Part shown: in pieces, positions 1-8,766 of the stretch | How the letters are laid out: each line of letters opens with the position of its first letter | Position numbering within the stretch: the first letter of the stretch is position 1 | From: Natrialba magadii ATCC 43099 | GTDB taxonomy: Archaea > Halobacteriota > Halobacteria > Halobacteriales > Natrialbaceae | Reading direction: 5' to 3' | NCBI RefSeq assembly: GCF_000025625.1 | Contig: NC_013922.1 | Span: 3,596,001 to 3,660,000, forward strand | Length of the DNA: 64,000 nt | Notes under the pieces: model-generated | Database searches by the model: none | What the model was told of the DNA's origin: nothing | Seen by the model: only the letters and a program-made list of their open reading frames with translations | Made by a program: the position numbers and the translations under genes

Positions 1-24
1 AGACGGTTGGTAAAACCGCTGGTG

Positions 25-339
25 ATGGATACGTGCGTGTTGGGTGTGCTAACCGTCGCGCTCGTGTATGGTCTCACTCGTTCGGGACTCCTCATCGTCG
101 GACTGGCTGGCCTTGGTATCATCTGTATAGCGGTCGGTGGCGGGACTGCTGGACAGGTCACTTCGGGTCAGTCTGGATACGGTGAGTATGGCGAGGTAGG
201 AACGCCGGTCGATGATACGGGAATCTGGTCGGGAGTTTCCCCTGACGCTCCGTTCCAGGTACGACTCTTTTTTTACGGGGTTGGACTCGTTCTCTGGAGT
301 CTCATCGTTCTTCGACTGTTTTCGTCGAACCTGCAGTGA
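25..339 (+). CDS. Small membrane protein, unknown function
   Basis: The ATG at 25 gives a 104-residue protein; a TTG at 7 would add six residues. A hydrophobic segment lies at roughly residues 5-37, a Gly/Tyr-rich hydrophilic loop follows, and a second hydrophobic segment (about 80-98) ends close to the C-terminus, so two membrane spans joined by an extracytoplasmic or cytoplasmic loop are likely. I do not recognise a family beyond haloarchaeal hypothetical membrane proteins. The upstream context is cut off by the window edge, so the start and any operon partner cannot be judged. Confidence 0.6.
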   Translation: MDTCVLGVLTVALVYGLTRSGLLIVGLAGLGIICIAVGGGTAGQVTSGQSGYGEYGEVGTPVDDTGIWSGVSPDAPFQVRLFFYGVGLVLWSLIVLRLFSSNLQ

Positions 340-556
340 TCCCACGCCCACGCTGGAACGACTCCCCGCCCACCGTTCAATTCGCGCTCTGTATCGAATA
401 CGCGACTCGTGGCAGACAGCAAGTGGACCGACGGCTCTACTGGTAACCACTCTCACCAGCACTTCCGCTGAGCGTGTCAGACTGTTTGCTCTCTAATACG
501 ATTTCCCGGATTGTGGCTTCAGAACGCCTTTGTCGCCGAAGTAACCCGTTTTCGAC

Positions 557-1735
557 TCAGGGCTCGACGAGTTCAGACTGTCGCGCCGCTTCTTCCGCTC
601 GCTCGAACAAGTCGTCCGGTTCGTACTCGAGTAGCGGCTCGAGTCGGGCGTTGGTTTCGGCGCGGTCGGGGGCGACGCGGTTACAGCCGGCGTTGATCGT
701 CGACTGGGTGAACGTGTCGATCTCGCGGGCTTTGGCGACGATGTCGGCTTTGTCCCAGGTGAGCAGCGGGCGGTGGATCGGCAGTCGGGTCACGCGGCTG
801 GTGACGCCGAGGTTCTGGAGTGTCTGGCTCGATTTCTGTCCGACCGCTTCGCCAGTGACGATGCCGTGGGCGTCGACGCGGCTTGCGAGGTGTTCCGCCG
901 TGCGGTAGAAGAAACGGCGTAGCGAGAGCATCCGGCCCTGTTCCATCGTCTCGACGAGCAGGTCGACGGTCTCACCGCCGGGAACTGTGTAGACCTGCAT
1001 GTCGAAGTTGGGTGCGTAGCGCGAGAGCGTTCGGACGGTTTCCATCGCGCGGACCTCGTGGTCGATGCCGCCGTAGGCACCGAGATCGACGTACACCGGC
1101 ACGATTGGGCTGCCGCGTCGCATCATTTCGTAGGCTGCGACGGGGGAATCGATCCCGCCGCTGATCAGCGCGATGACCGGCTCCTGGGCACCGAGTGGAA
1201 GTCCGCCCGGTCCCGGCACTTTCTCGAGGTAGATGAACGCGAAGTCTTCCCGAACCTCGACGCCGAAGGTGAGGTCCGGGTCGTCGAGGTCGACTTCGGG
1301 CTCGAACTCGTCTTCGACGGCGTCCCAGATGGCGGTGCCGCCCTCCCGGGCGAGGTCCTCGCTCGTGTAGGGGAGGGTCTTGTCGGCGCGGCGGGCGTCG
1401 ACCGCAAAGCTGCCGCCGTCGTAGCACGCCTCGGCGGCCTCGGTGAGCGCGGCGCAGATTTCTCCCTTCGCGGTGTCGACGGTTCGGACGGCGCTTGCGG
1501 AGACGACGCCGAAGGCGTCCGCAGCGGTCGCCGTGGCGGCCTCGACGTGTTCTTCGTCGGTGTGAATCAGGGGTCGGTTCCACCGACGTTCGACCTCGCC
1601 GGGGATCGAGCGGTCCGCGAGGAGGGCAGTAAGATTCTCCGCGAGACAGTCCTCCATGTACCGCTTGACTGTGTTACTCTTGGTGTTGACGTCCCCGTGG
1701 CGGATGAGGACGGTATCGGCTCCCGGCAGGTGCAT
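557..1735 (-). CDS. thiI: tRNA sulfurtransferase ThiI (archaeal type)
   Basis: 392 residues. The enzyme adenylates and thiolates U8 of tRNA to 4-thiouridine, and in some organisms also supplies sulfur for thiamine. An N-terminal ferredoxin-like/THUMP region occupies about residues 1-165; the PP-loop ATP-binding motif SGGIDSP is at 192-198. There is no C-terminal rhodanese domain, as is usual in archaea, where sulfide or other donors are thought to be used. The start at 1735 (MHLPGADTVLIRHGDV) matches the family N-terminus; a further 22 codons upstream are open but look unrelated. The gene is monocistronic, with mat downstream on the same strand after about 165 nt. Confidence 0.93.
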   Translation of the reverse strand: MHLPGADTVLIRHGDVNTKSNTVKRYMEDCLAENLTALLADRSIPGEVERRWNRPLIHTDEEHVEAATATAADAFGVVSASAVRTVDTAKGEICAALTEAAEACYDGGSFAVDARRADKTLPYTSEDLAREGGTAIWDAVEDEFEPEVDLDDPDLTFGVEVREDFAFIYLEKVPGPGGLPLGAQEPVIALISGGIDSPVAAYEMMRRGSPIVPVYVDLGAYGGIDHEVRAMETVRTLSRYAPNFDMQVYTVPGGETVDLLVETMEQGRMLSLRRFFYRTAEHLASRVDAHGIVTGEAVGQKSSQTLQNLGVTSRVTRLPIHRPLLTWDKADIVAKAREIDTFTQSTINAGCNRVAPDRAETNARLEPLLEYEPDDLFERAEEAARQSELVEP

Positions 1736-1901
1736 GGACAGCGCTATGAAGGCGCGCCATAAGGGGGTTACGAGCGACGATCGGTGACCGGGTCGGCGCA
1801 CTCACCTCGACAGTGAGTCGGCTTTCTACCGCCGCTAACTGCTGAGCAGAAGGAGAGAAACTGCGAAACGCAACCGAAAGCGAATCGAATCGAGCGCCGA
1901 G

Positions 1902-3107
1902 TTAGAACGTCGTCAGTTCGCCGTCGATAACCTTTCGCGTAATGTCTGTGACGTTCGCGAGTTCGTCGTCGACGATCGCTTCGATCTCGTCCTGAACGTC
2001 TGCGAGTTCGACGTCGTCAGCCGTGACGACGTGGATGTCGGCGACGTGTGGCTCGTCGATCGGACGGCCGATCTGGGAGAGTAGGCGCACACGCATGTCG
2101 CGGATGCCGTCGACTTCGGCGACGACTTCCTCGGCGATCTGCGTCGAAAGCAGGTTGTAGATCTTGCCAATGTGGTTGACCGGGTTCTTGCCACTCGTCG
2201 CCTCCATCGACATGGAGCGATTCGGCGTAATGAGTCCGTTCGCGCGGTTGCCGCGGCCGACGGAGCCGTCGTCGCCCTGCTCTGCCGAGGTGCCGGTGAC
2301 GGTGAGATAGATCGAGCCCTCCTCGTAGTCGTCGGCCGTGTTGACGTGGACGTTGACCTCCCGGTCAGTGTGCTCGGCCGCGACTTCGGAAACGAACTCG
2401 CGAACCGATTCGACGGCGTCTGCGTACGCATCGAGGTCCGCGATGTGCTCGTCGATCATCGCCGCCGCGACGGTAACATCGATCGTGTCGCCCTCGCGCT
2501 TGCCCATAATCTTCACGTCTGGGCCGACGTATGGGTTCTCGTCTGCGAACTCACCGTTCAGGCGCGCCTCGGCCTCGGAGACGATCTGCTCCGTCTCCGT
2601 CAGTGGTGCGTGACCAACGCCGAAGCTCGTGTCGTTGGCCATTGGGACGCTCACTTCGTCCTCCCCGAAGACGTCCTGCAGGTCACCACTCCCCTCACCG
2701 AGCTTCACGTCGACGACGATATCCTCGCCGTACTCGAGTTGCGGGATGGTCTCCTCGAGGTACTCGCGCGCTGCGCGCAGTGCGATCGTTTCGGTCGGGA
2801 TGGTCTGACCCTCGTAGTGTTTGGTCGCACGACCGACGATCAGCAGATAGATGGGGTCGACGACCTCGCCGCCGCCGAAGGCGGGGGCGGCTTCGCCGGC
2901 GACGAGCTGCGTCTCGTCTGTGTTGAAGTGCAGCACTTCGCCGACACGGTCCAGATACTCGCGTGCGAGTGCGCCGGCAACGCTCTCTGCGACGCCGTCA
3001 CAGATCGAGTCCGGATGTCCGATCCCCTTTCGCTCGACGATTTCGACCTCCTGATCTTCGACTGCCTGTCGGTCGATTGGCTCGACCCGAATGTTCCGCT
3101 CGCTCAT
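1902..3107 (-). CDS. mat: Methionine adenosyltransferase, archaeal type
   Basis: 401 residues, the normal length for the archaeal enzyme, which is very divergent from bacterial MetK. It makes S-adenosylmethionine from methionine and ATP. The signature GIGHPDS is at residues 28-34, followed by the conserved Asp/Asn-rich nucleotide-binding segments, including a stretch around [15 protein letters not shown]-like sequence (gttatagaac, read on the minus strand near 3131-3141) lies about 27-33 nt before the ATG, consistent with a leaderless transcript. Confidence 0.96.
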   Translation of the reverse strand: MSERNIRVEPIDRQAVEDQEVEIVERKGIGHPDSICDGVAESVAGALAREYLDRVGEVLHFNTDETQLVAGEAAPAFGGGEVVDPIYLLIVGRATKHYEGQTIPTETIALRAAREYLEETIPQLEYGEDIVVDVKLGEGSGDLQDVFGEDEVSVPMANDTSFGVGHAPLTETEQIVSEAEARLNGEFADENPYVGPDVKIMGKREGDTIDVTVAAAMIDEHIADLDAYADAVESVREFVSEVAAEHTDREVNVHVNTADDYEEGSIYLTVTGTSAEQGDDGSVGRGNRANGLITPNRSMSMEATSGKNPVNHIGKIYNLLSTQIAEEVVAEVDGIRDMRVRLLSQIGRPIDEPHVADIHVVTADDVELADVQDEIEAIVDDELANVTDITRKVIDGELTTF

Positions 3108-3215
3108 TGCCGGCTCTAAACGGAGCGTGGTTCTATAACTTGCGGAAACAGATCAACGGCGGAAAATACCTGGCAGTTATCCACCGATCGACTGCGTTCG
3201 GCGGGCAATCGGGCG

Positions 3216-3881
3216 TTAGGCGTCAAGCAAGAGCCCGAGATACGAGGTCCGGAGCTGATCGTCAGGGTCGAGGCCGAGGGATTCGAGTACAGTGTACGCG
3301 CCGGCGCGGGCGGACTCGAGTTCGGTCTCGCTCTCGACCTCGGTTTCGACCTCGACGTACTCGCCGACGTCGTCGACGGTGTCGAGAGTAATTGTGAAGT
3401 CTGTCGAGAGAGTGGAGGCTGACTCTGTGGCGTCCGTCTCGGCGAGTTCGACCGTGTAGCGCTCGCGTTCCTTGCGAACCGTCGCGGCTGGCTCGAAGCC
3501 GAGGTTCGACAGAATCGTATCGAACGTTTCACCGTCACCGATGGCAGTTTCTGCCTCTTCGCGGGTCTTCGACTCGTCGTCGACGAGCGGTCCCTTGTAG
3601 GTGACGCGTGTGTCGCCGTCGTGTCCGTCGGCTCTGTTTTGATCCGAATCTGAACGACGTTCCCGCCGAATCCGGAGCGCTTCGTCCGTCTCGGCGAACG
3701 TCCGGTGTGGAGCATCGTAGTACGTGTCGGTCTGGATAACCGTTCCCGCCGGTGTCGCATCGAGTGCTGTGCTGTCGTCTTCGTCTCCGATTCCGTCGTC
3801 GTCCTCAGCATCGGTTCCGTCCTCGAGTAGCAACCGAACACGGTCGAGTTCCGCGGGCACCTTCACTTCGACCTCGTACAT
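3216..3881 (-). CDS. cyaB: CYTH-domain protein (class IV adenylate cyclase / thiamine triphosphatase-like)
   Basis: 221 residues from the ATG at 3881, which starts with MYEVEVKV, the ExExK metal/phosphate-binding strand that opens CYTH proteins. Further alternating Arg/Lys/Glu strands of the triphosphate tunnel follow (the segment with DEALRIRRE, then RVTYKGPL, and EYVEVETEVE near the end). An acidic insert rich in Asp/Glu at about residues 25-45 is a typical halophilic loop. CYTH enzymes act on triphosphorylated substrates; whether this one makes cAMP or hydrolyses a triphosphate cannot be told. A TATA-like gatacttac sits about 27-35 nt upstream. An 18-codon longer start is open but lacks family similarity. 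Confidence 0.85.
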   Translation of the reverse strand: MYEVEVKVPAELDRVRLLLEDGTDAEDDDGIGDEDDSTALDATPAGTVIQTDTYYDAPHRTFAETDEALRIRRERRSDSDQNRADGHDGDTRVTYKGPLVDDESKTREEAETAIGDGETFDTILSNLGFEPAATVRKERERYTVELAETDATESASTLSTDFTITLDTVDDVGEYVEVETEVESETELESARAGAYTVLESLGLDPDDQLRTSYLGLLLDA

Positions 3882-3979
3882 GGCCGTTCGAACGGGTAGC
3901 GGCCGTAAGTATCGGTCGTTCTCGTCGGTAGCCACAGCTACCAGTCGCCGCGTGGACGCGTTCTCGGGCCAAAGCGTCG

Positions 3980-3990
3980 TACTTAAATGT
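3980..3990 (+). promoter_or_regulatory. TATA box of the FKBP isomerase gene
   Basis: tacttaaatgt is centred about 27 nt before the ATG at 4012, the archaeal TATA spacing for a transcript that begins at or next to the start codon. Confidence 0.6.
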
Positions 3991-4011
3991 CGACGGCGGG
4001 ACGTACAACGT

Positions 4012-4983
4012 ATGACCGAGGAACAGGAGGCCGAGCTCGATGAGCAGGCCGATGACGTCGAAGCGGAAGCCGACGAAGACGCAACCGAAGCCGAGGGGCT
4101 TCAGGACGGCGACTTCGTCGAACTCGAGTACACTGCATACACCGCCGACGGTGACCAGCTGGTCGACACGACCGACCCAGAGGTCGCCGAAGAGGAGGGT
4201 GTCGCAGACCAGAACCAGGAGTTCAAACCACGCACGATCGTCCTCGGCGAGAGCCACATCTTCGAGGGTGTCGAGGAAGCCATCGTCGGCTCCGAAACGG
4301 GCGACACCGGCAGCGTAACGATCGACGCCGAGGATGCCTTCGGGGAGTACGACCCCGACAACGTCCAGACGGTCAGCGCCGAGAAGATCGACGAGGACGA
4401 CCGCTACCCCGGTGCGAACGTGCAGGTCGACGGCCAGCAGGGCTACATCAGCACGATCATCGGCGGCCGCGCGCGTGTGGACTTCAACCACCCGCTGGCC
4501 GGCGAGGATGTCGAGTACGAGTTCGAGGTTCTCGACGTCGTCGACGACCGCGAACAGCAGGCTGCCGGCCTCTTCGAGATGTACCTCGGCCTCGAGCCAG
4601 AACTCTGGATCGAGACTGACGACGTCGAGGAGGAAGTCCCAGTCGAGCCTGACGAGGACGCAGATGAGGACGAAGACGCAGAGCCTGAGTTCGAGACTGA
4701 GGTCGTCGAGAAGGAGACGCTCTACCTCGAGGCCACGCCACAGATGACCATGAACCAGCAGTGGATGATGGGCAAGCAGCAGATCGGTCAGGACATCATC
4801 GACCAGATCGGTGTCGACCGCGTCATCGTCCAGGAAGTCATCGACGGCATGGGTGGCATGGGCATGCCCGGCATGATGGGTGGTATGGGCGGCATGGGCG
4901 GTGGCGACATCGAGGAAGCACTCGAGGACGCCGATGTCGACGCCGACGAGATCGTCGACGAACTCGAAGGCGCAGAAGAGTAA
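4012..4983 (+). CDS. FKBP-type peptidyl-prolyl cis-trans isomerase (archaeal long form)
   Basis: 323 residues from the ATG at 4012; a longer frame upstream overlaps the cyaB start and is rejected because a TATA box lies just before 4012. A very acidic N-terminal extension (residues 1-35) precedes the FKBP fold, with the insert-in-flap arrangement of SlyD/archaeal long FKBPs and the conserved DFNHPLAG segment near residue 156. The C-terminal third is a separate archaeal domain, followed by a Met/Gly-rich stretch (GGMGMPGMMGGMGG) and an acidic end. It catalyses proline isomerisation and probably acts as a cytoplasmic chaperone; the Met-rich tail resembles those of chaperonins and may bind hydrophobic or metal ligands. 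Confidence 0.9.
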   Translation: MTEEQEAELDEQADDVEAEADEDATEAEGLQDGDFVELEYTAYTADGDQLVDTTDPEVAEEEGVADQNQEFKPRTIVLGESHIFEGVEEAIVGSETGDTGSVTIDAEDAFGEYDPDNVQTVSAEKIDEDDRYPGANVQVDGQQGYISTIIGGRARVDFNHPLAGEDVEYEFEVLDVVDDREQQAAGLFEMYLGLEPELWIETDDVEEEVPVEPDEDADEDEDAEPEFETEVVEKETLYLEATPQMTMNQQWMMGKQQIGQDIIDQIGVDRVIVQEVIDGMGGMGMPGMMGGMGGMGGGDIEEALEDADVDADEIVDELEGAEE

Positions 4984-5178
4984 CCCTGCGACCAGCGGTT
5001 TCAGTTCTTGCGGTTTCAGACAGTATCAGTCTCGACTGTGGTGGTTCCGCTGAGCCGAACGTCGGGTCTGTGTAGCGCGCAAACAGTGTCACTTGGAGCT
5101 GAAATCGCGGGAGCTGAGACCGATATCAGGACCAAGACCAGAAACAGGAACTAAAAATGGGGCGCGGGAACGGCGAAC

Positions 5179-5802
5179 TCAGGCGATATCTCGACTCGTA
5201 TCGATCGCCACCTCTTCAGTCAACTCGAGTTTGATCGCCTCGGTCGGCTGGCTGCCGCCGCGGAACTTGGGAACGGTGAGGTGGTTCTCGAGTTCGGCAC
5301 CGGAGATTGCGGTCTGGAGATCGAAAACCGCGTCCGCTGCATGGAAGGTTCGAGACCGGTTCGTCGGTTCGTCGCCTTTCAGGCAGTGGAGGACGGCGAT
5401 ACCGTTTTTCTCGAGCATCTGAGTCTTGAGGTCGTTGAGGAACGAGATAAACTCCTCGCGGTCGGTGTGCTCGAGAACGTCCATGGTGTCGATGATCAGG
5501 TTCGCACCATCGGGAAGGGCGTTGATGAGTTTCCGTGTTTCCGTGATCGGGGCATCGCTGCCGACGTGTCGAATTGTCGGGTTGCCGACGTCAGACGGCG
5601 AGTTCTCGACGGCGTGGCGGACAGCATCGGTCGACCGTTCGGTCGAGAGATACAGCGTGCCACGTGCCGCGGTCAGCTCGTACAACAGGAGTTCCGATTG
5701 ACTGGCGGGGGCTGCAGTGTACGCGACGAGACAGCCCGGCGGGAGCCCACCGTCGAGTTTTCGATCCAGCACGTCGATCCCGGTCTCCAGCCGTTCTACC
5801 AT
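5179..5802 (-). CDS. RecA/KaiC-like protein with degenerate Walker A
   Basis: 207 residues resembling haloarchaeal KaiC/RAD55-type proteins often labelled HTR-like. The opening ETGIDVLDRKLDGGLPPG is the KaiC-type entry strand and hairpin. The Walker A loop that should follow reads AYTAAPASQSE, with no Gly-Lys-Ser/Thr, whereas the Walker B strand (NLIIDTMDVL, about 101-110) is kept. It therefore probably lacks classical ATP hydrolysis and may work as a regulator or a partner of another RecA-fold protein. A TATA-like gaattatgc lies 29-38 nt upstream of the start. It stands alone between the FKBP and pyrBI genes. Confidence 0.75.
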   Translation of the reverse strand: MVERLETGIDVLDRKLDGGLPPGCLVAYTAAPASQSELLLYELTAARGTLYLSTERSTDAVRHAVENSPSDVGNPTIRHVGSDAPITETRKLINALPDGANLIIDTMDVLEHTDREEFISFLNDLKTQMLEKNGIAVLHCLKGDEPTNRSRTFHAADAVFDLQTAISGAELENHLTVPKFRGGSQPTEAIKLELTEEVAIDTSRDIA

Positions 5803-5933
5803 ACGGATATCGTGTCTTTCTGTAGTTCGTGCATAATTCTTTGCCTTTGTAGTACTGTCACGCCAGGTGGTGAATCGAGACGGCGACGCGGAATGGTGGG
5901 ATTCAAGAGGAATGCAAGAGCCAACACGAACGA

Positions 5934-6860
5934 ATGCGCCACGATCACCTCATCACGAGCAAACAACTCTCGCGGGCGGACATCGAGACTGTCCTCGATC
6001 GGGCAGCCGAGATCGCCGACGATCCGGATGCCGTCGCCAACCGCCACGCGAACGCCGTGCTCGGCCTGCTCTTTTTCGAACCAAGCACACGGACGAAGAT
6101 GAGCTTCGAAACCGCGATGAAGCGCCTCGGTGGCTCCGTCGTCGACATGGGCTCGGTCGAGTCCTCGAGTGTCAAAAAGGGGGAGACACTCGCGGACACC
6201 GTCCGCGTCATCGAGGGCTACGCCGACTCCCTCGTCCTTCGTCACCCCAAACAGGGAGCCGCCGCGATGGCATGCGAGTTCGTCGACGTCCCACTGCTGA
6301 ACGCCGGCGACGGCGCGGGCCACCACCCAACCCAGACGATGCTCGACCTCTACACGATTCGAGAAAACGCAGGGCTGGACGACCTCACCATCGGCATCAT
6401 GGGCGATCTGAAGTACGGCCGCACCGTCCACTCGCTGTCCTACGCGCTCACCAACTTCGACACACACCAGCACTTCATCAGCCCCGAGAGCCTGCAACTG
6501 CCTCGCGAAGTCGTCTACGACCTCCACCAGCAAGACGACACCCAGATCCGCGAACACGAGGCACTCGAGTCCGTCCTTCCCTCGCTCGACGTGCTCTACG
6601 TCACGCGGATTCAGCGCGAGCGGTTCCCGGACGAGAACGAGTATCAGAAGGTCGCCGGCGAGTACCAGATCGATCTGGAGACACTCGAGGACGCGAGTGA
6701 CGACCTGACGATCATGCACCCGCTGCCGCGGGTCGACGAGATTGCGCCGGAAATCGACGAGACGGAGCACGCGGCGTACTTCGAGCAGGCACACAACGGG
6801 GTGCCGGTGCGGATGGCGCTGCTTGATCTGTTGCTGTCAGGAGGTGAGACCGATGAGTGA
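5934..6860 (+). CDS. pyrB: Aspartate carbamoyltransferase catalytic chain
   Basis: 308 residues, the usual length. It condenses carbamoyl phosphate with aspartate in the second step of pyrimidine synthesis. The carbamoyl-phosphate loop [13 protein letters not shown] is at 47-59, and the [11 protein letters not shown] and PLPRVDEI segments of the family are present. The stop codon overlaps the start of pyrI by 8 nt, so the two chains are translationally coupled and form the regulated holoenzyme. Confidence 0.96.
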   Translation: MRHDHLITSKQLSRADIETVLDRAAEIADDPDAVANRHANAVLGLLFFEPSTRTKMSFETAMKRLGGSVVDMGSVESSSVKKGETLADTVRVIEGYADSLVLRHPKQGAAAMACEFVDVPLLNAGDGAGHHPTQTMLDLYTIRENAGLDDLTIGIMGDLKYGRTVHSLSYALTNFDTHQHFISPESLQLPREVVYDLHQQDDTQIREHEALESVLPSLDVLYVTRIQRERFPDENEYQKVAGEYQIDLETLEDASDDLTIMHPLPRVDEIAPEIDETEHAAYFEQAHNGVPVRMALLDLLLSGGETDE

Positions 6861-7344
6861 CGATCACGATCATCACGACGGCAACGCGGACCACGAACTG
6901 CGCGTCAGCAAGATCCAGGACGGGACCGTCATCGACCACGTCCGCGGTGGCCAGGCGCTGAACGTGCTCGCAATTTTGGGCATCGACGGCAGTAAAGGCG
7001 AGGAGGTCTCCGTCGGAATGAACGTTCCCTCGGACCGCCTCGCGCGCAAGGACATTGTCAAGGTCGAGGGCCGCGAACTGAGCCAGGACGAGGTCGACGT
7101 ACTCTCGCTGATCGCACCCGATGCCTCGATCAACATCGTCCGCGACTACGATGTCGTAGAGAAACACCGCGTCGAGCGTCCCGCCGTCGTTGAGGGTGTC
7201 CTCTCCTGTCCGAACGCAGACTGCATCACGACCGACGGCGAGCCGGTCACCTCTCGGTTCGAGGTACTCGATGACGCCGTCCGCTGTTCGTACTGCGAAA
7301 CGATCACGCGCGAGGGTATTGCAGAACTGATCGATACGAACTGA
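6853..7344 (+). CDS. pyrI: Aspartate carbamoyltransferase regulatory chain
   Basis: 163 residues. The allosteric nucleotide-binding domain is N-terminal; the four zinc cysteines of the C-terminal domain are visible at 119, 124, 145 and 148. The start at 6853 is fixed by a strong ribosome-binding site, ggaggtga at 6840-6847, lying inside the end of pyrB. The extreme N-terminus is His/Asp-rich ([10 protein letters not shown]), an unusual decoration absent from bacterial PyrI, which may add metal affinity or simply reflect halophilic acidity. Confidence 0.96.
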   Translation: MSDDHDHHDGNADHELRVSKIQDGTVIDHVRGGQALNVLAILGIDGSKGEEVSVGMNVPSDRLARKDIVKVEGRELSQDEVDVLSLIAPDASINIVRDYDVVEKHRVERPAVVEGVLSCPNADCITTDGEPVTSRFEVLDDAVRCSYCETITREGIAELIDTN

Positions 7345-7526
7345 GTGCCACCAGCGAGAGGTGGTGGGGCAGCAAGGCGGTGATCGGCGACGTGAAGGTG
7401 GAGTCCACTCTGTCACGTTGCCGCCGATTCTCGCTGTGCAAAAGAGGGGCCGAATACGATAGGTGTGCTATATTTTCACGAGGAGAGAACCGTCCAGAAT
7501 AGCTAAGTACGAGCCGATCGATTGTT

Positions 7527-7652
7527 ATGGTGTATATGTCACGCACGATTAAAGTCGTACTCGCCCTGGTCGTCATCGCCGTCCTCTGGAAACTTCTCAG
7601 CACGAGCGGCAGCGACATCGACGACGAGATCGAGTACGACCCCGTCGAGTAA
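7527..7652 (+). CDS. 41-residue single-span membrane protein
   Basis: An ATG at 7527 (alternative ATG at 7536) opens a 41-codon frame. Residues 8-22 (TIKVVLALVVIAVLW) form one membrane span after a basic RT/K start, and the tail is acidic (DIDDEIEYDPVE), so the C-terminus probably faces outside or binds something basic. Codon usage and the acidic tail agree with a real haloarchaeal gene. It lies between pyrI and an unknown gene and could be a small membrane regulator; no function is recognised. Confidence 0.6.
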   Translation: MVYMSRTIKVVLALVVIAVLWKLLSTSGSDIDDEIEYDPVE

Positions 7653-7740
7653 TCGACGCGACGTCACGCATAGTCTCACCAATAGTACACAACCGTTCGA
7701 GCGTCGACACGACTGCGGATCGGATCCCTTCCCTGATTCG

Positions 7741-7825
7741 TTCCGGTCCGTTCCGGTCCGCTCTGTTCCGGTCCGGCCGGTCAACGATCCCTGATCCTCG
7801 ATCCCCGATCCTCAGTCCTCGATCC
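7741..7825. repeat. Short tandem repeats upstream of the gene at 7861
   Basis: Three copies of the decamer ttccggtccg (two adjacent, the third after ctctg) are followed by an approximately 8-nt periodic stretch built from gatccctg / atcctcga / tccccgat-like words. The array ends about 35 nt before the start codon at 7861, next to a possible TATA sequence (gcttacagg, 7830-7838). Confidence 0.7.
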
Positions 7826-7860
7826 GAACGGCTTACAGGCACGGCGTCGTACGCTGCAGT

Positions 7861-8691
7861 ATGTACGGCGTCGTCACTCGCAACGCTGAAGAAGTCCGGT
7901 GGCCGGAGTTCGACCGCGGATTCTACGAAGTCAAGGACGTGACCGGCCGGTCTGCCGACCCGATCGAGGACGGGGTGAACATGGTCTCCTGCTTCGGCGA
8001 CAACGCGGCCGCAGATGCAGACCCGTCGCTCATCCCCGTCGACGATATGGGTCGTCCCGCAACCCGTGATCGAAAATACTTCGACTGGGCCTACATCTGC
8101 CCGTCTCGACAGGACTACCGCGAGGGCCTCCTCGAGATTATCGACGACTGCGTCGCGGCTAACGAGGACGTTCGACTCGACGACGTCGGCTTCCCTCGCG
8201 AAGGATACTGTCGCTGTGGCGTCTGCGAACAGGCCTTCGAGGCCAGCGAGTTCGACGACCGTCAGGCCTGGCGCGCCGACGTGATCACGGACTTCGTCGC
8301 CGAAGCCGCCGAGCGAATCCCCGGCCGCGTCTACCTGACGCTCTACCCGGACCCATACCCCGGCCACCTCTACGAACGTGCCGGGCTGGATCTCGACGCA
8401 CTCGAGGAACACGTCGACGAGTTCGTCATCCCGCTGTACGATATGGCCTACGAGACGACCTACTGGCTCGAGACGATCGCGAAGGGATTCCAGAGTGCAC
8501 TCGAGACGCCCTTCAGCATCGAGCTGTACGCGATCGATATCGAGATCGATAATTTGATTCACGCGCTCGAGGTGGCAGAACACTACGCTGAGGGAGTGTT
8601 CTTCGGGTACGAGGCATCGAACGCGCGAGCGGCGCTGCGCAGGCGACGTGCCGACGAGCGGGAAGGTGTTTCACACGGCGAGCCGCAGTAG
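7861..8691 (+). CDS. Unknown protein, possibly a TIM-barrel glycoside-hydrolase-like fold
   Basis: 276 residues, conserved-looking and without signal peptide or membrane span. The central part has alternating hydrophobic strands and helices with barrel-like catalytic-style motifs (VRLDDVGFPREGYCRCGVCEQ, RVYLTLYPDPYPGHL, FVIPLYDMAYETTYWL), similar in layout to glycoside hydrolase-like TIM barrels. The CRCGVC pair may bind metal. The last 15 residues are a hydrophilic tail. The product is soluble and cytoplasmic; the substrate is unknown and the fold assignment is inference from pattern only. Confidence 0.7.
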   Translation: MYGVVTRNAEEVRWPEFDRGFYEVKDVTGRSADPIEDGVNMVSCFGDNAAADADPSLIPVDDMGRPATRDRKYFDWAYICPSRQDYREGLLEIIDDCVAANEDVRLDDVGFPREGYCRCGVCEQAFEASEFDDRQAWRADVITDFVAEAAERIPGRVYLTLYPDPYPGHLYERAGLDLDALEEHVDEFVIPLYDMAYETTYWLETIAKGFQSALETPFSIELYAIDIEIDNLIHALEVAEHYAEGVFFGYEASNARAALRRRRADEREGVSHGEPQ

Positions 8692-8766
8692 AGTAGCACT
8701 GTTCTAGCACTTTAGCACTATTCTGGTGGCTCTGAGACGGGAAGAACGGAAATAGAGTCGAGTGAC

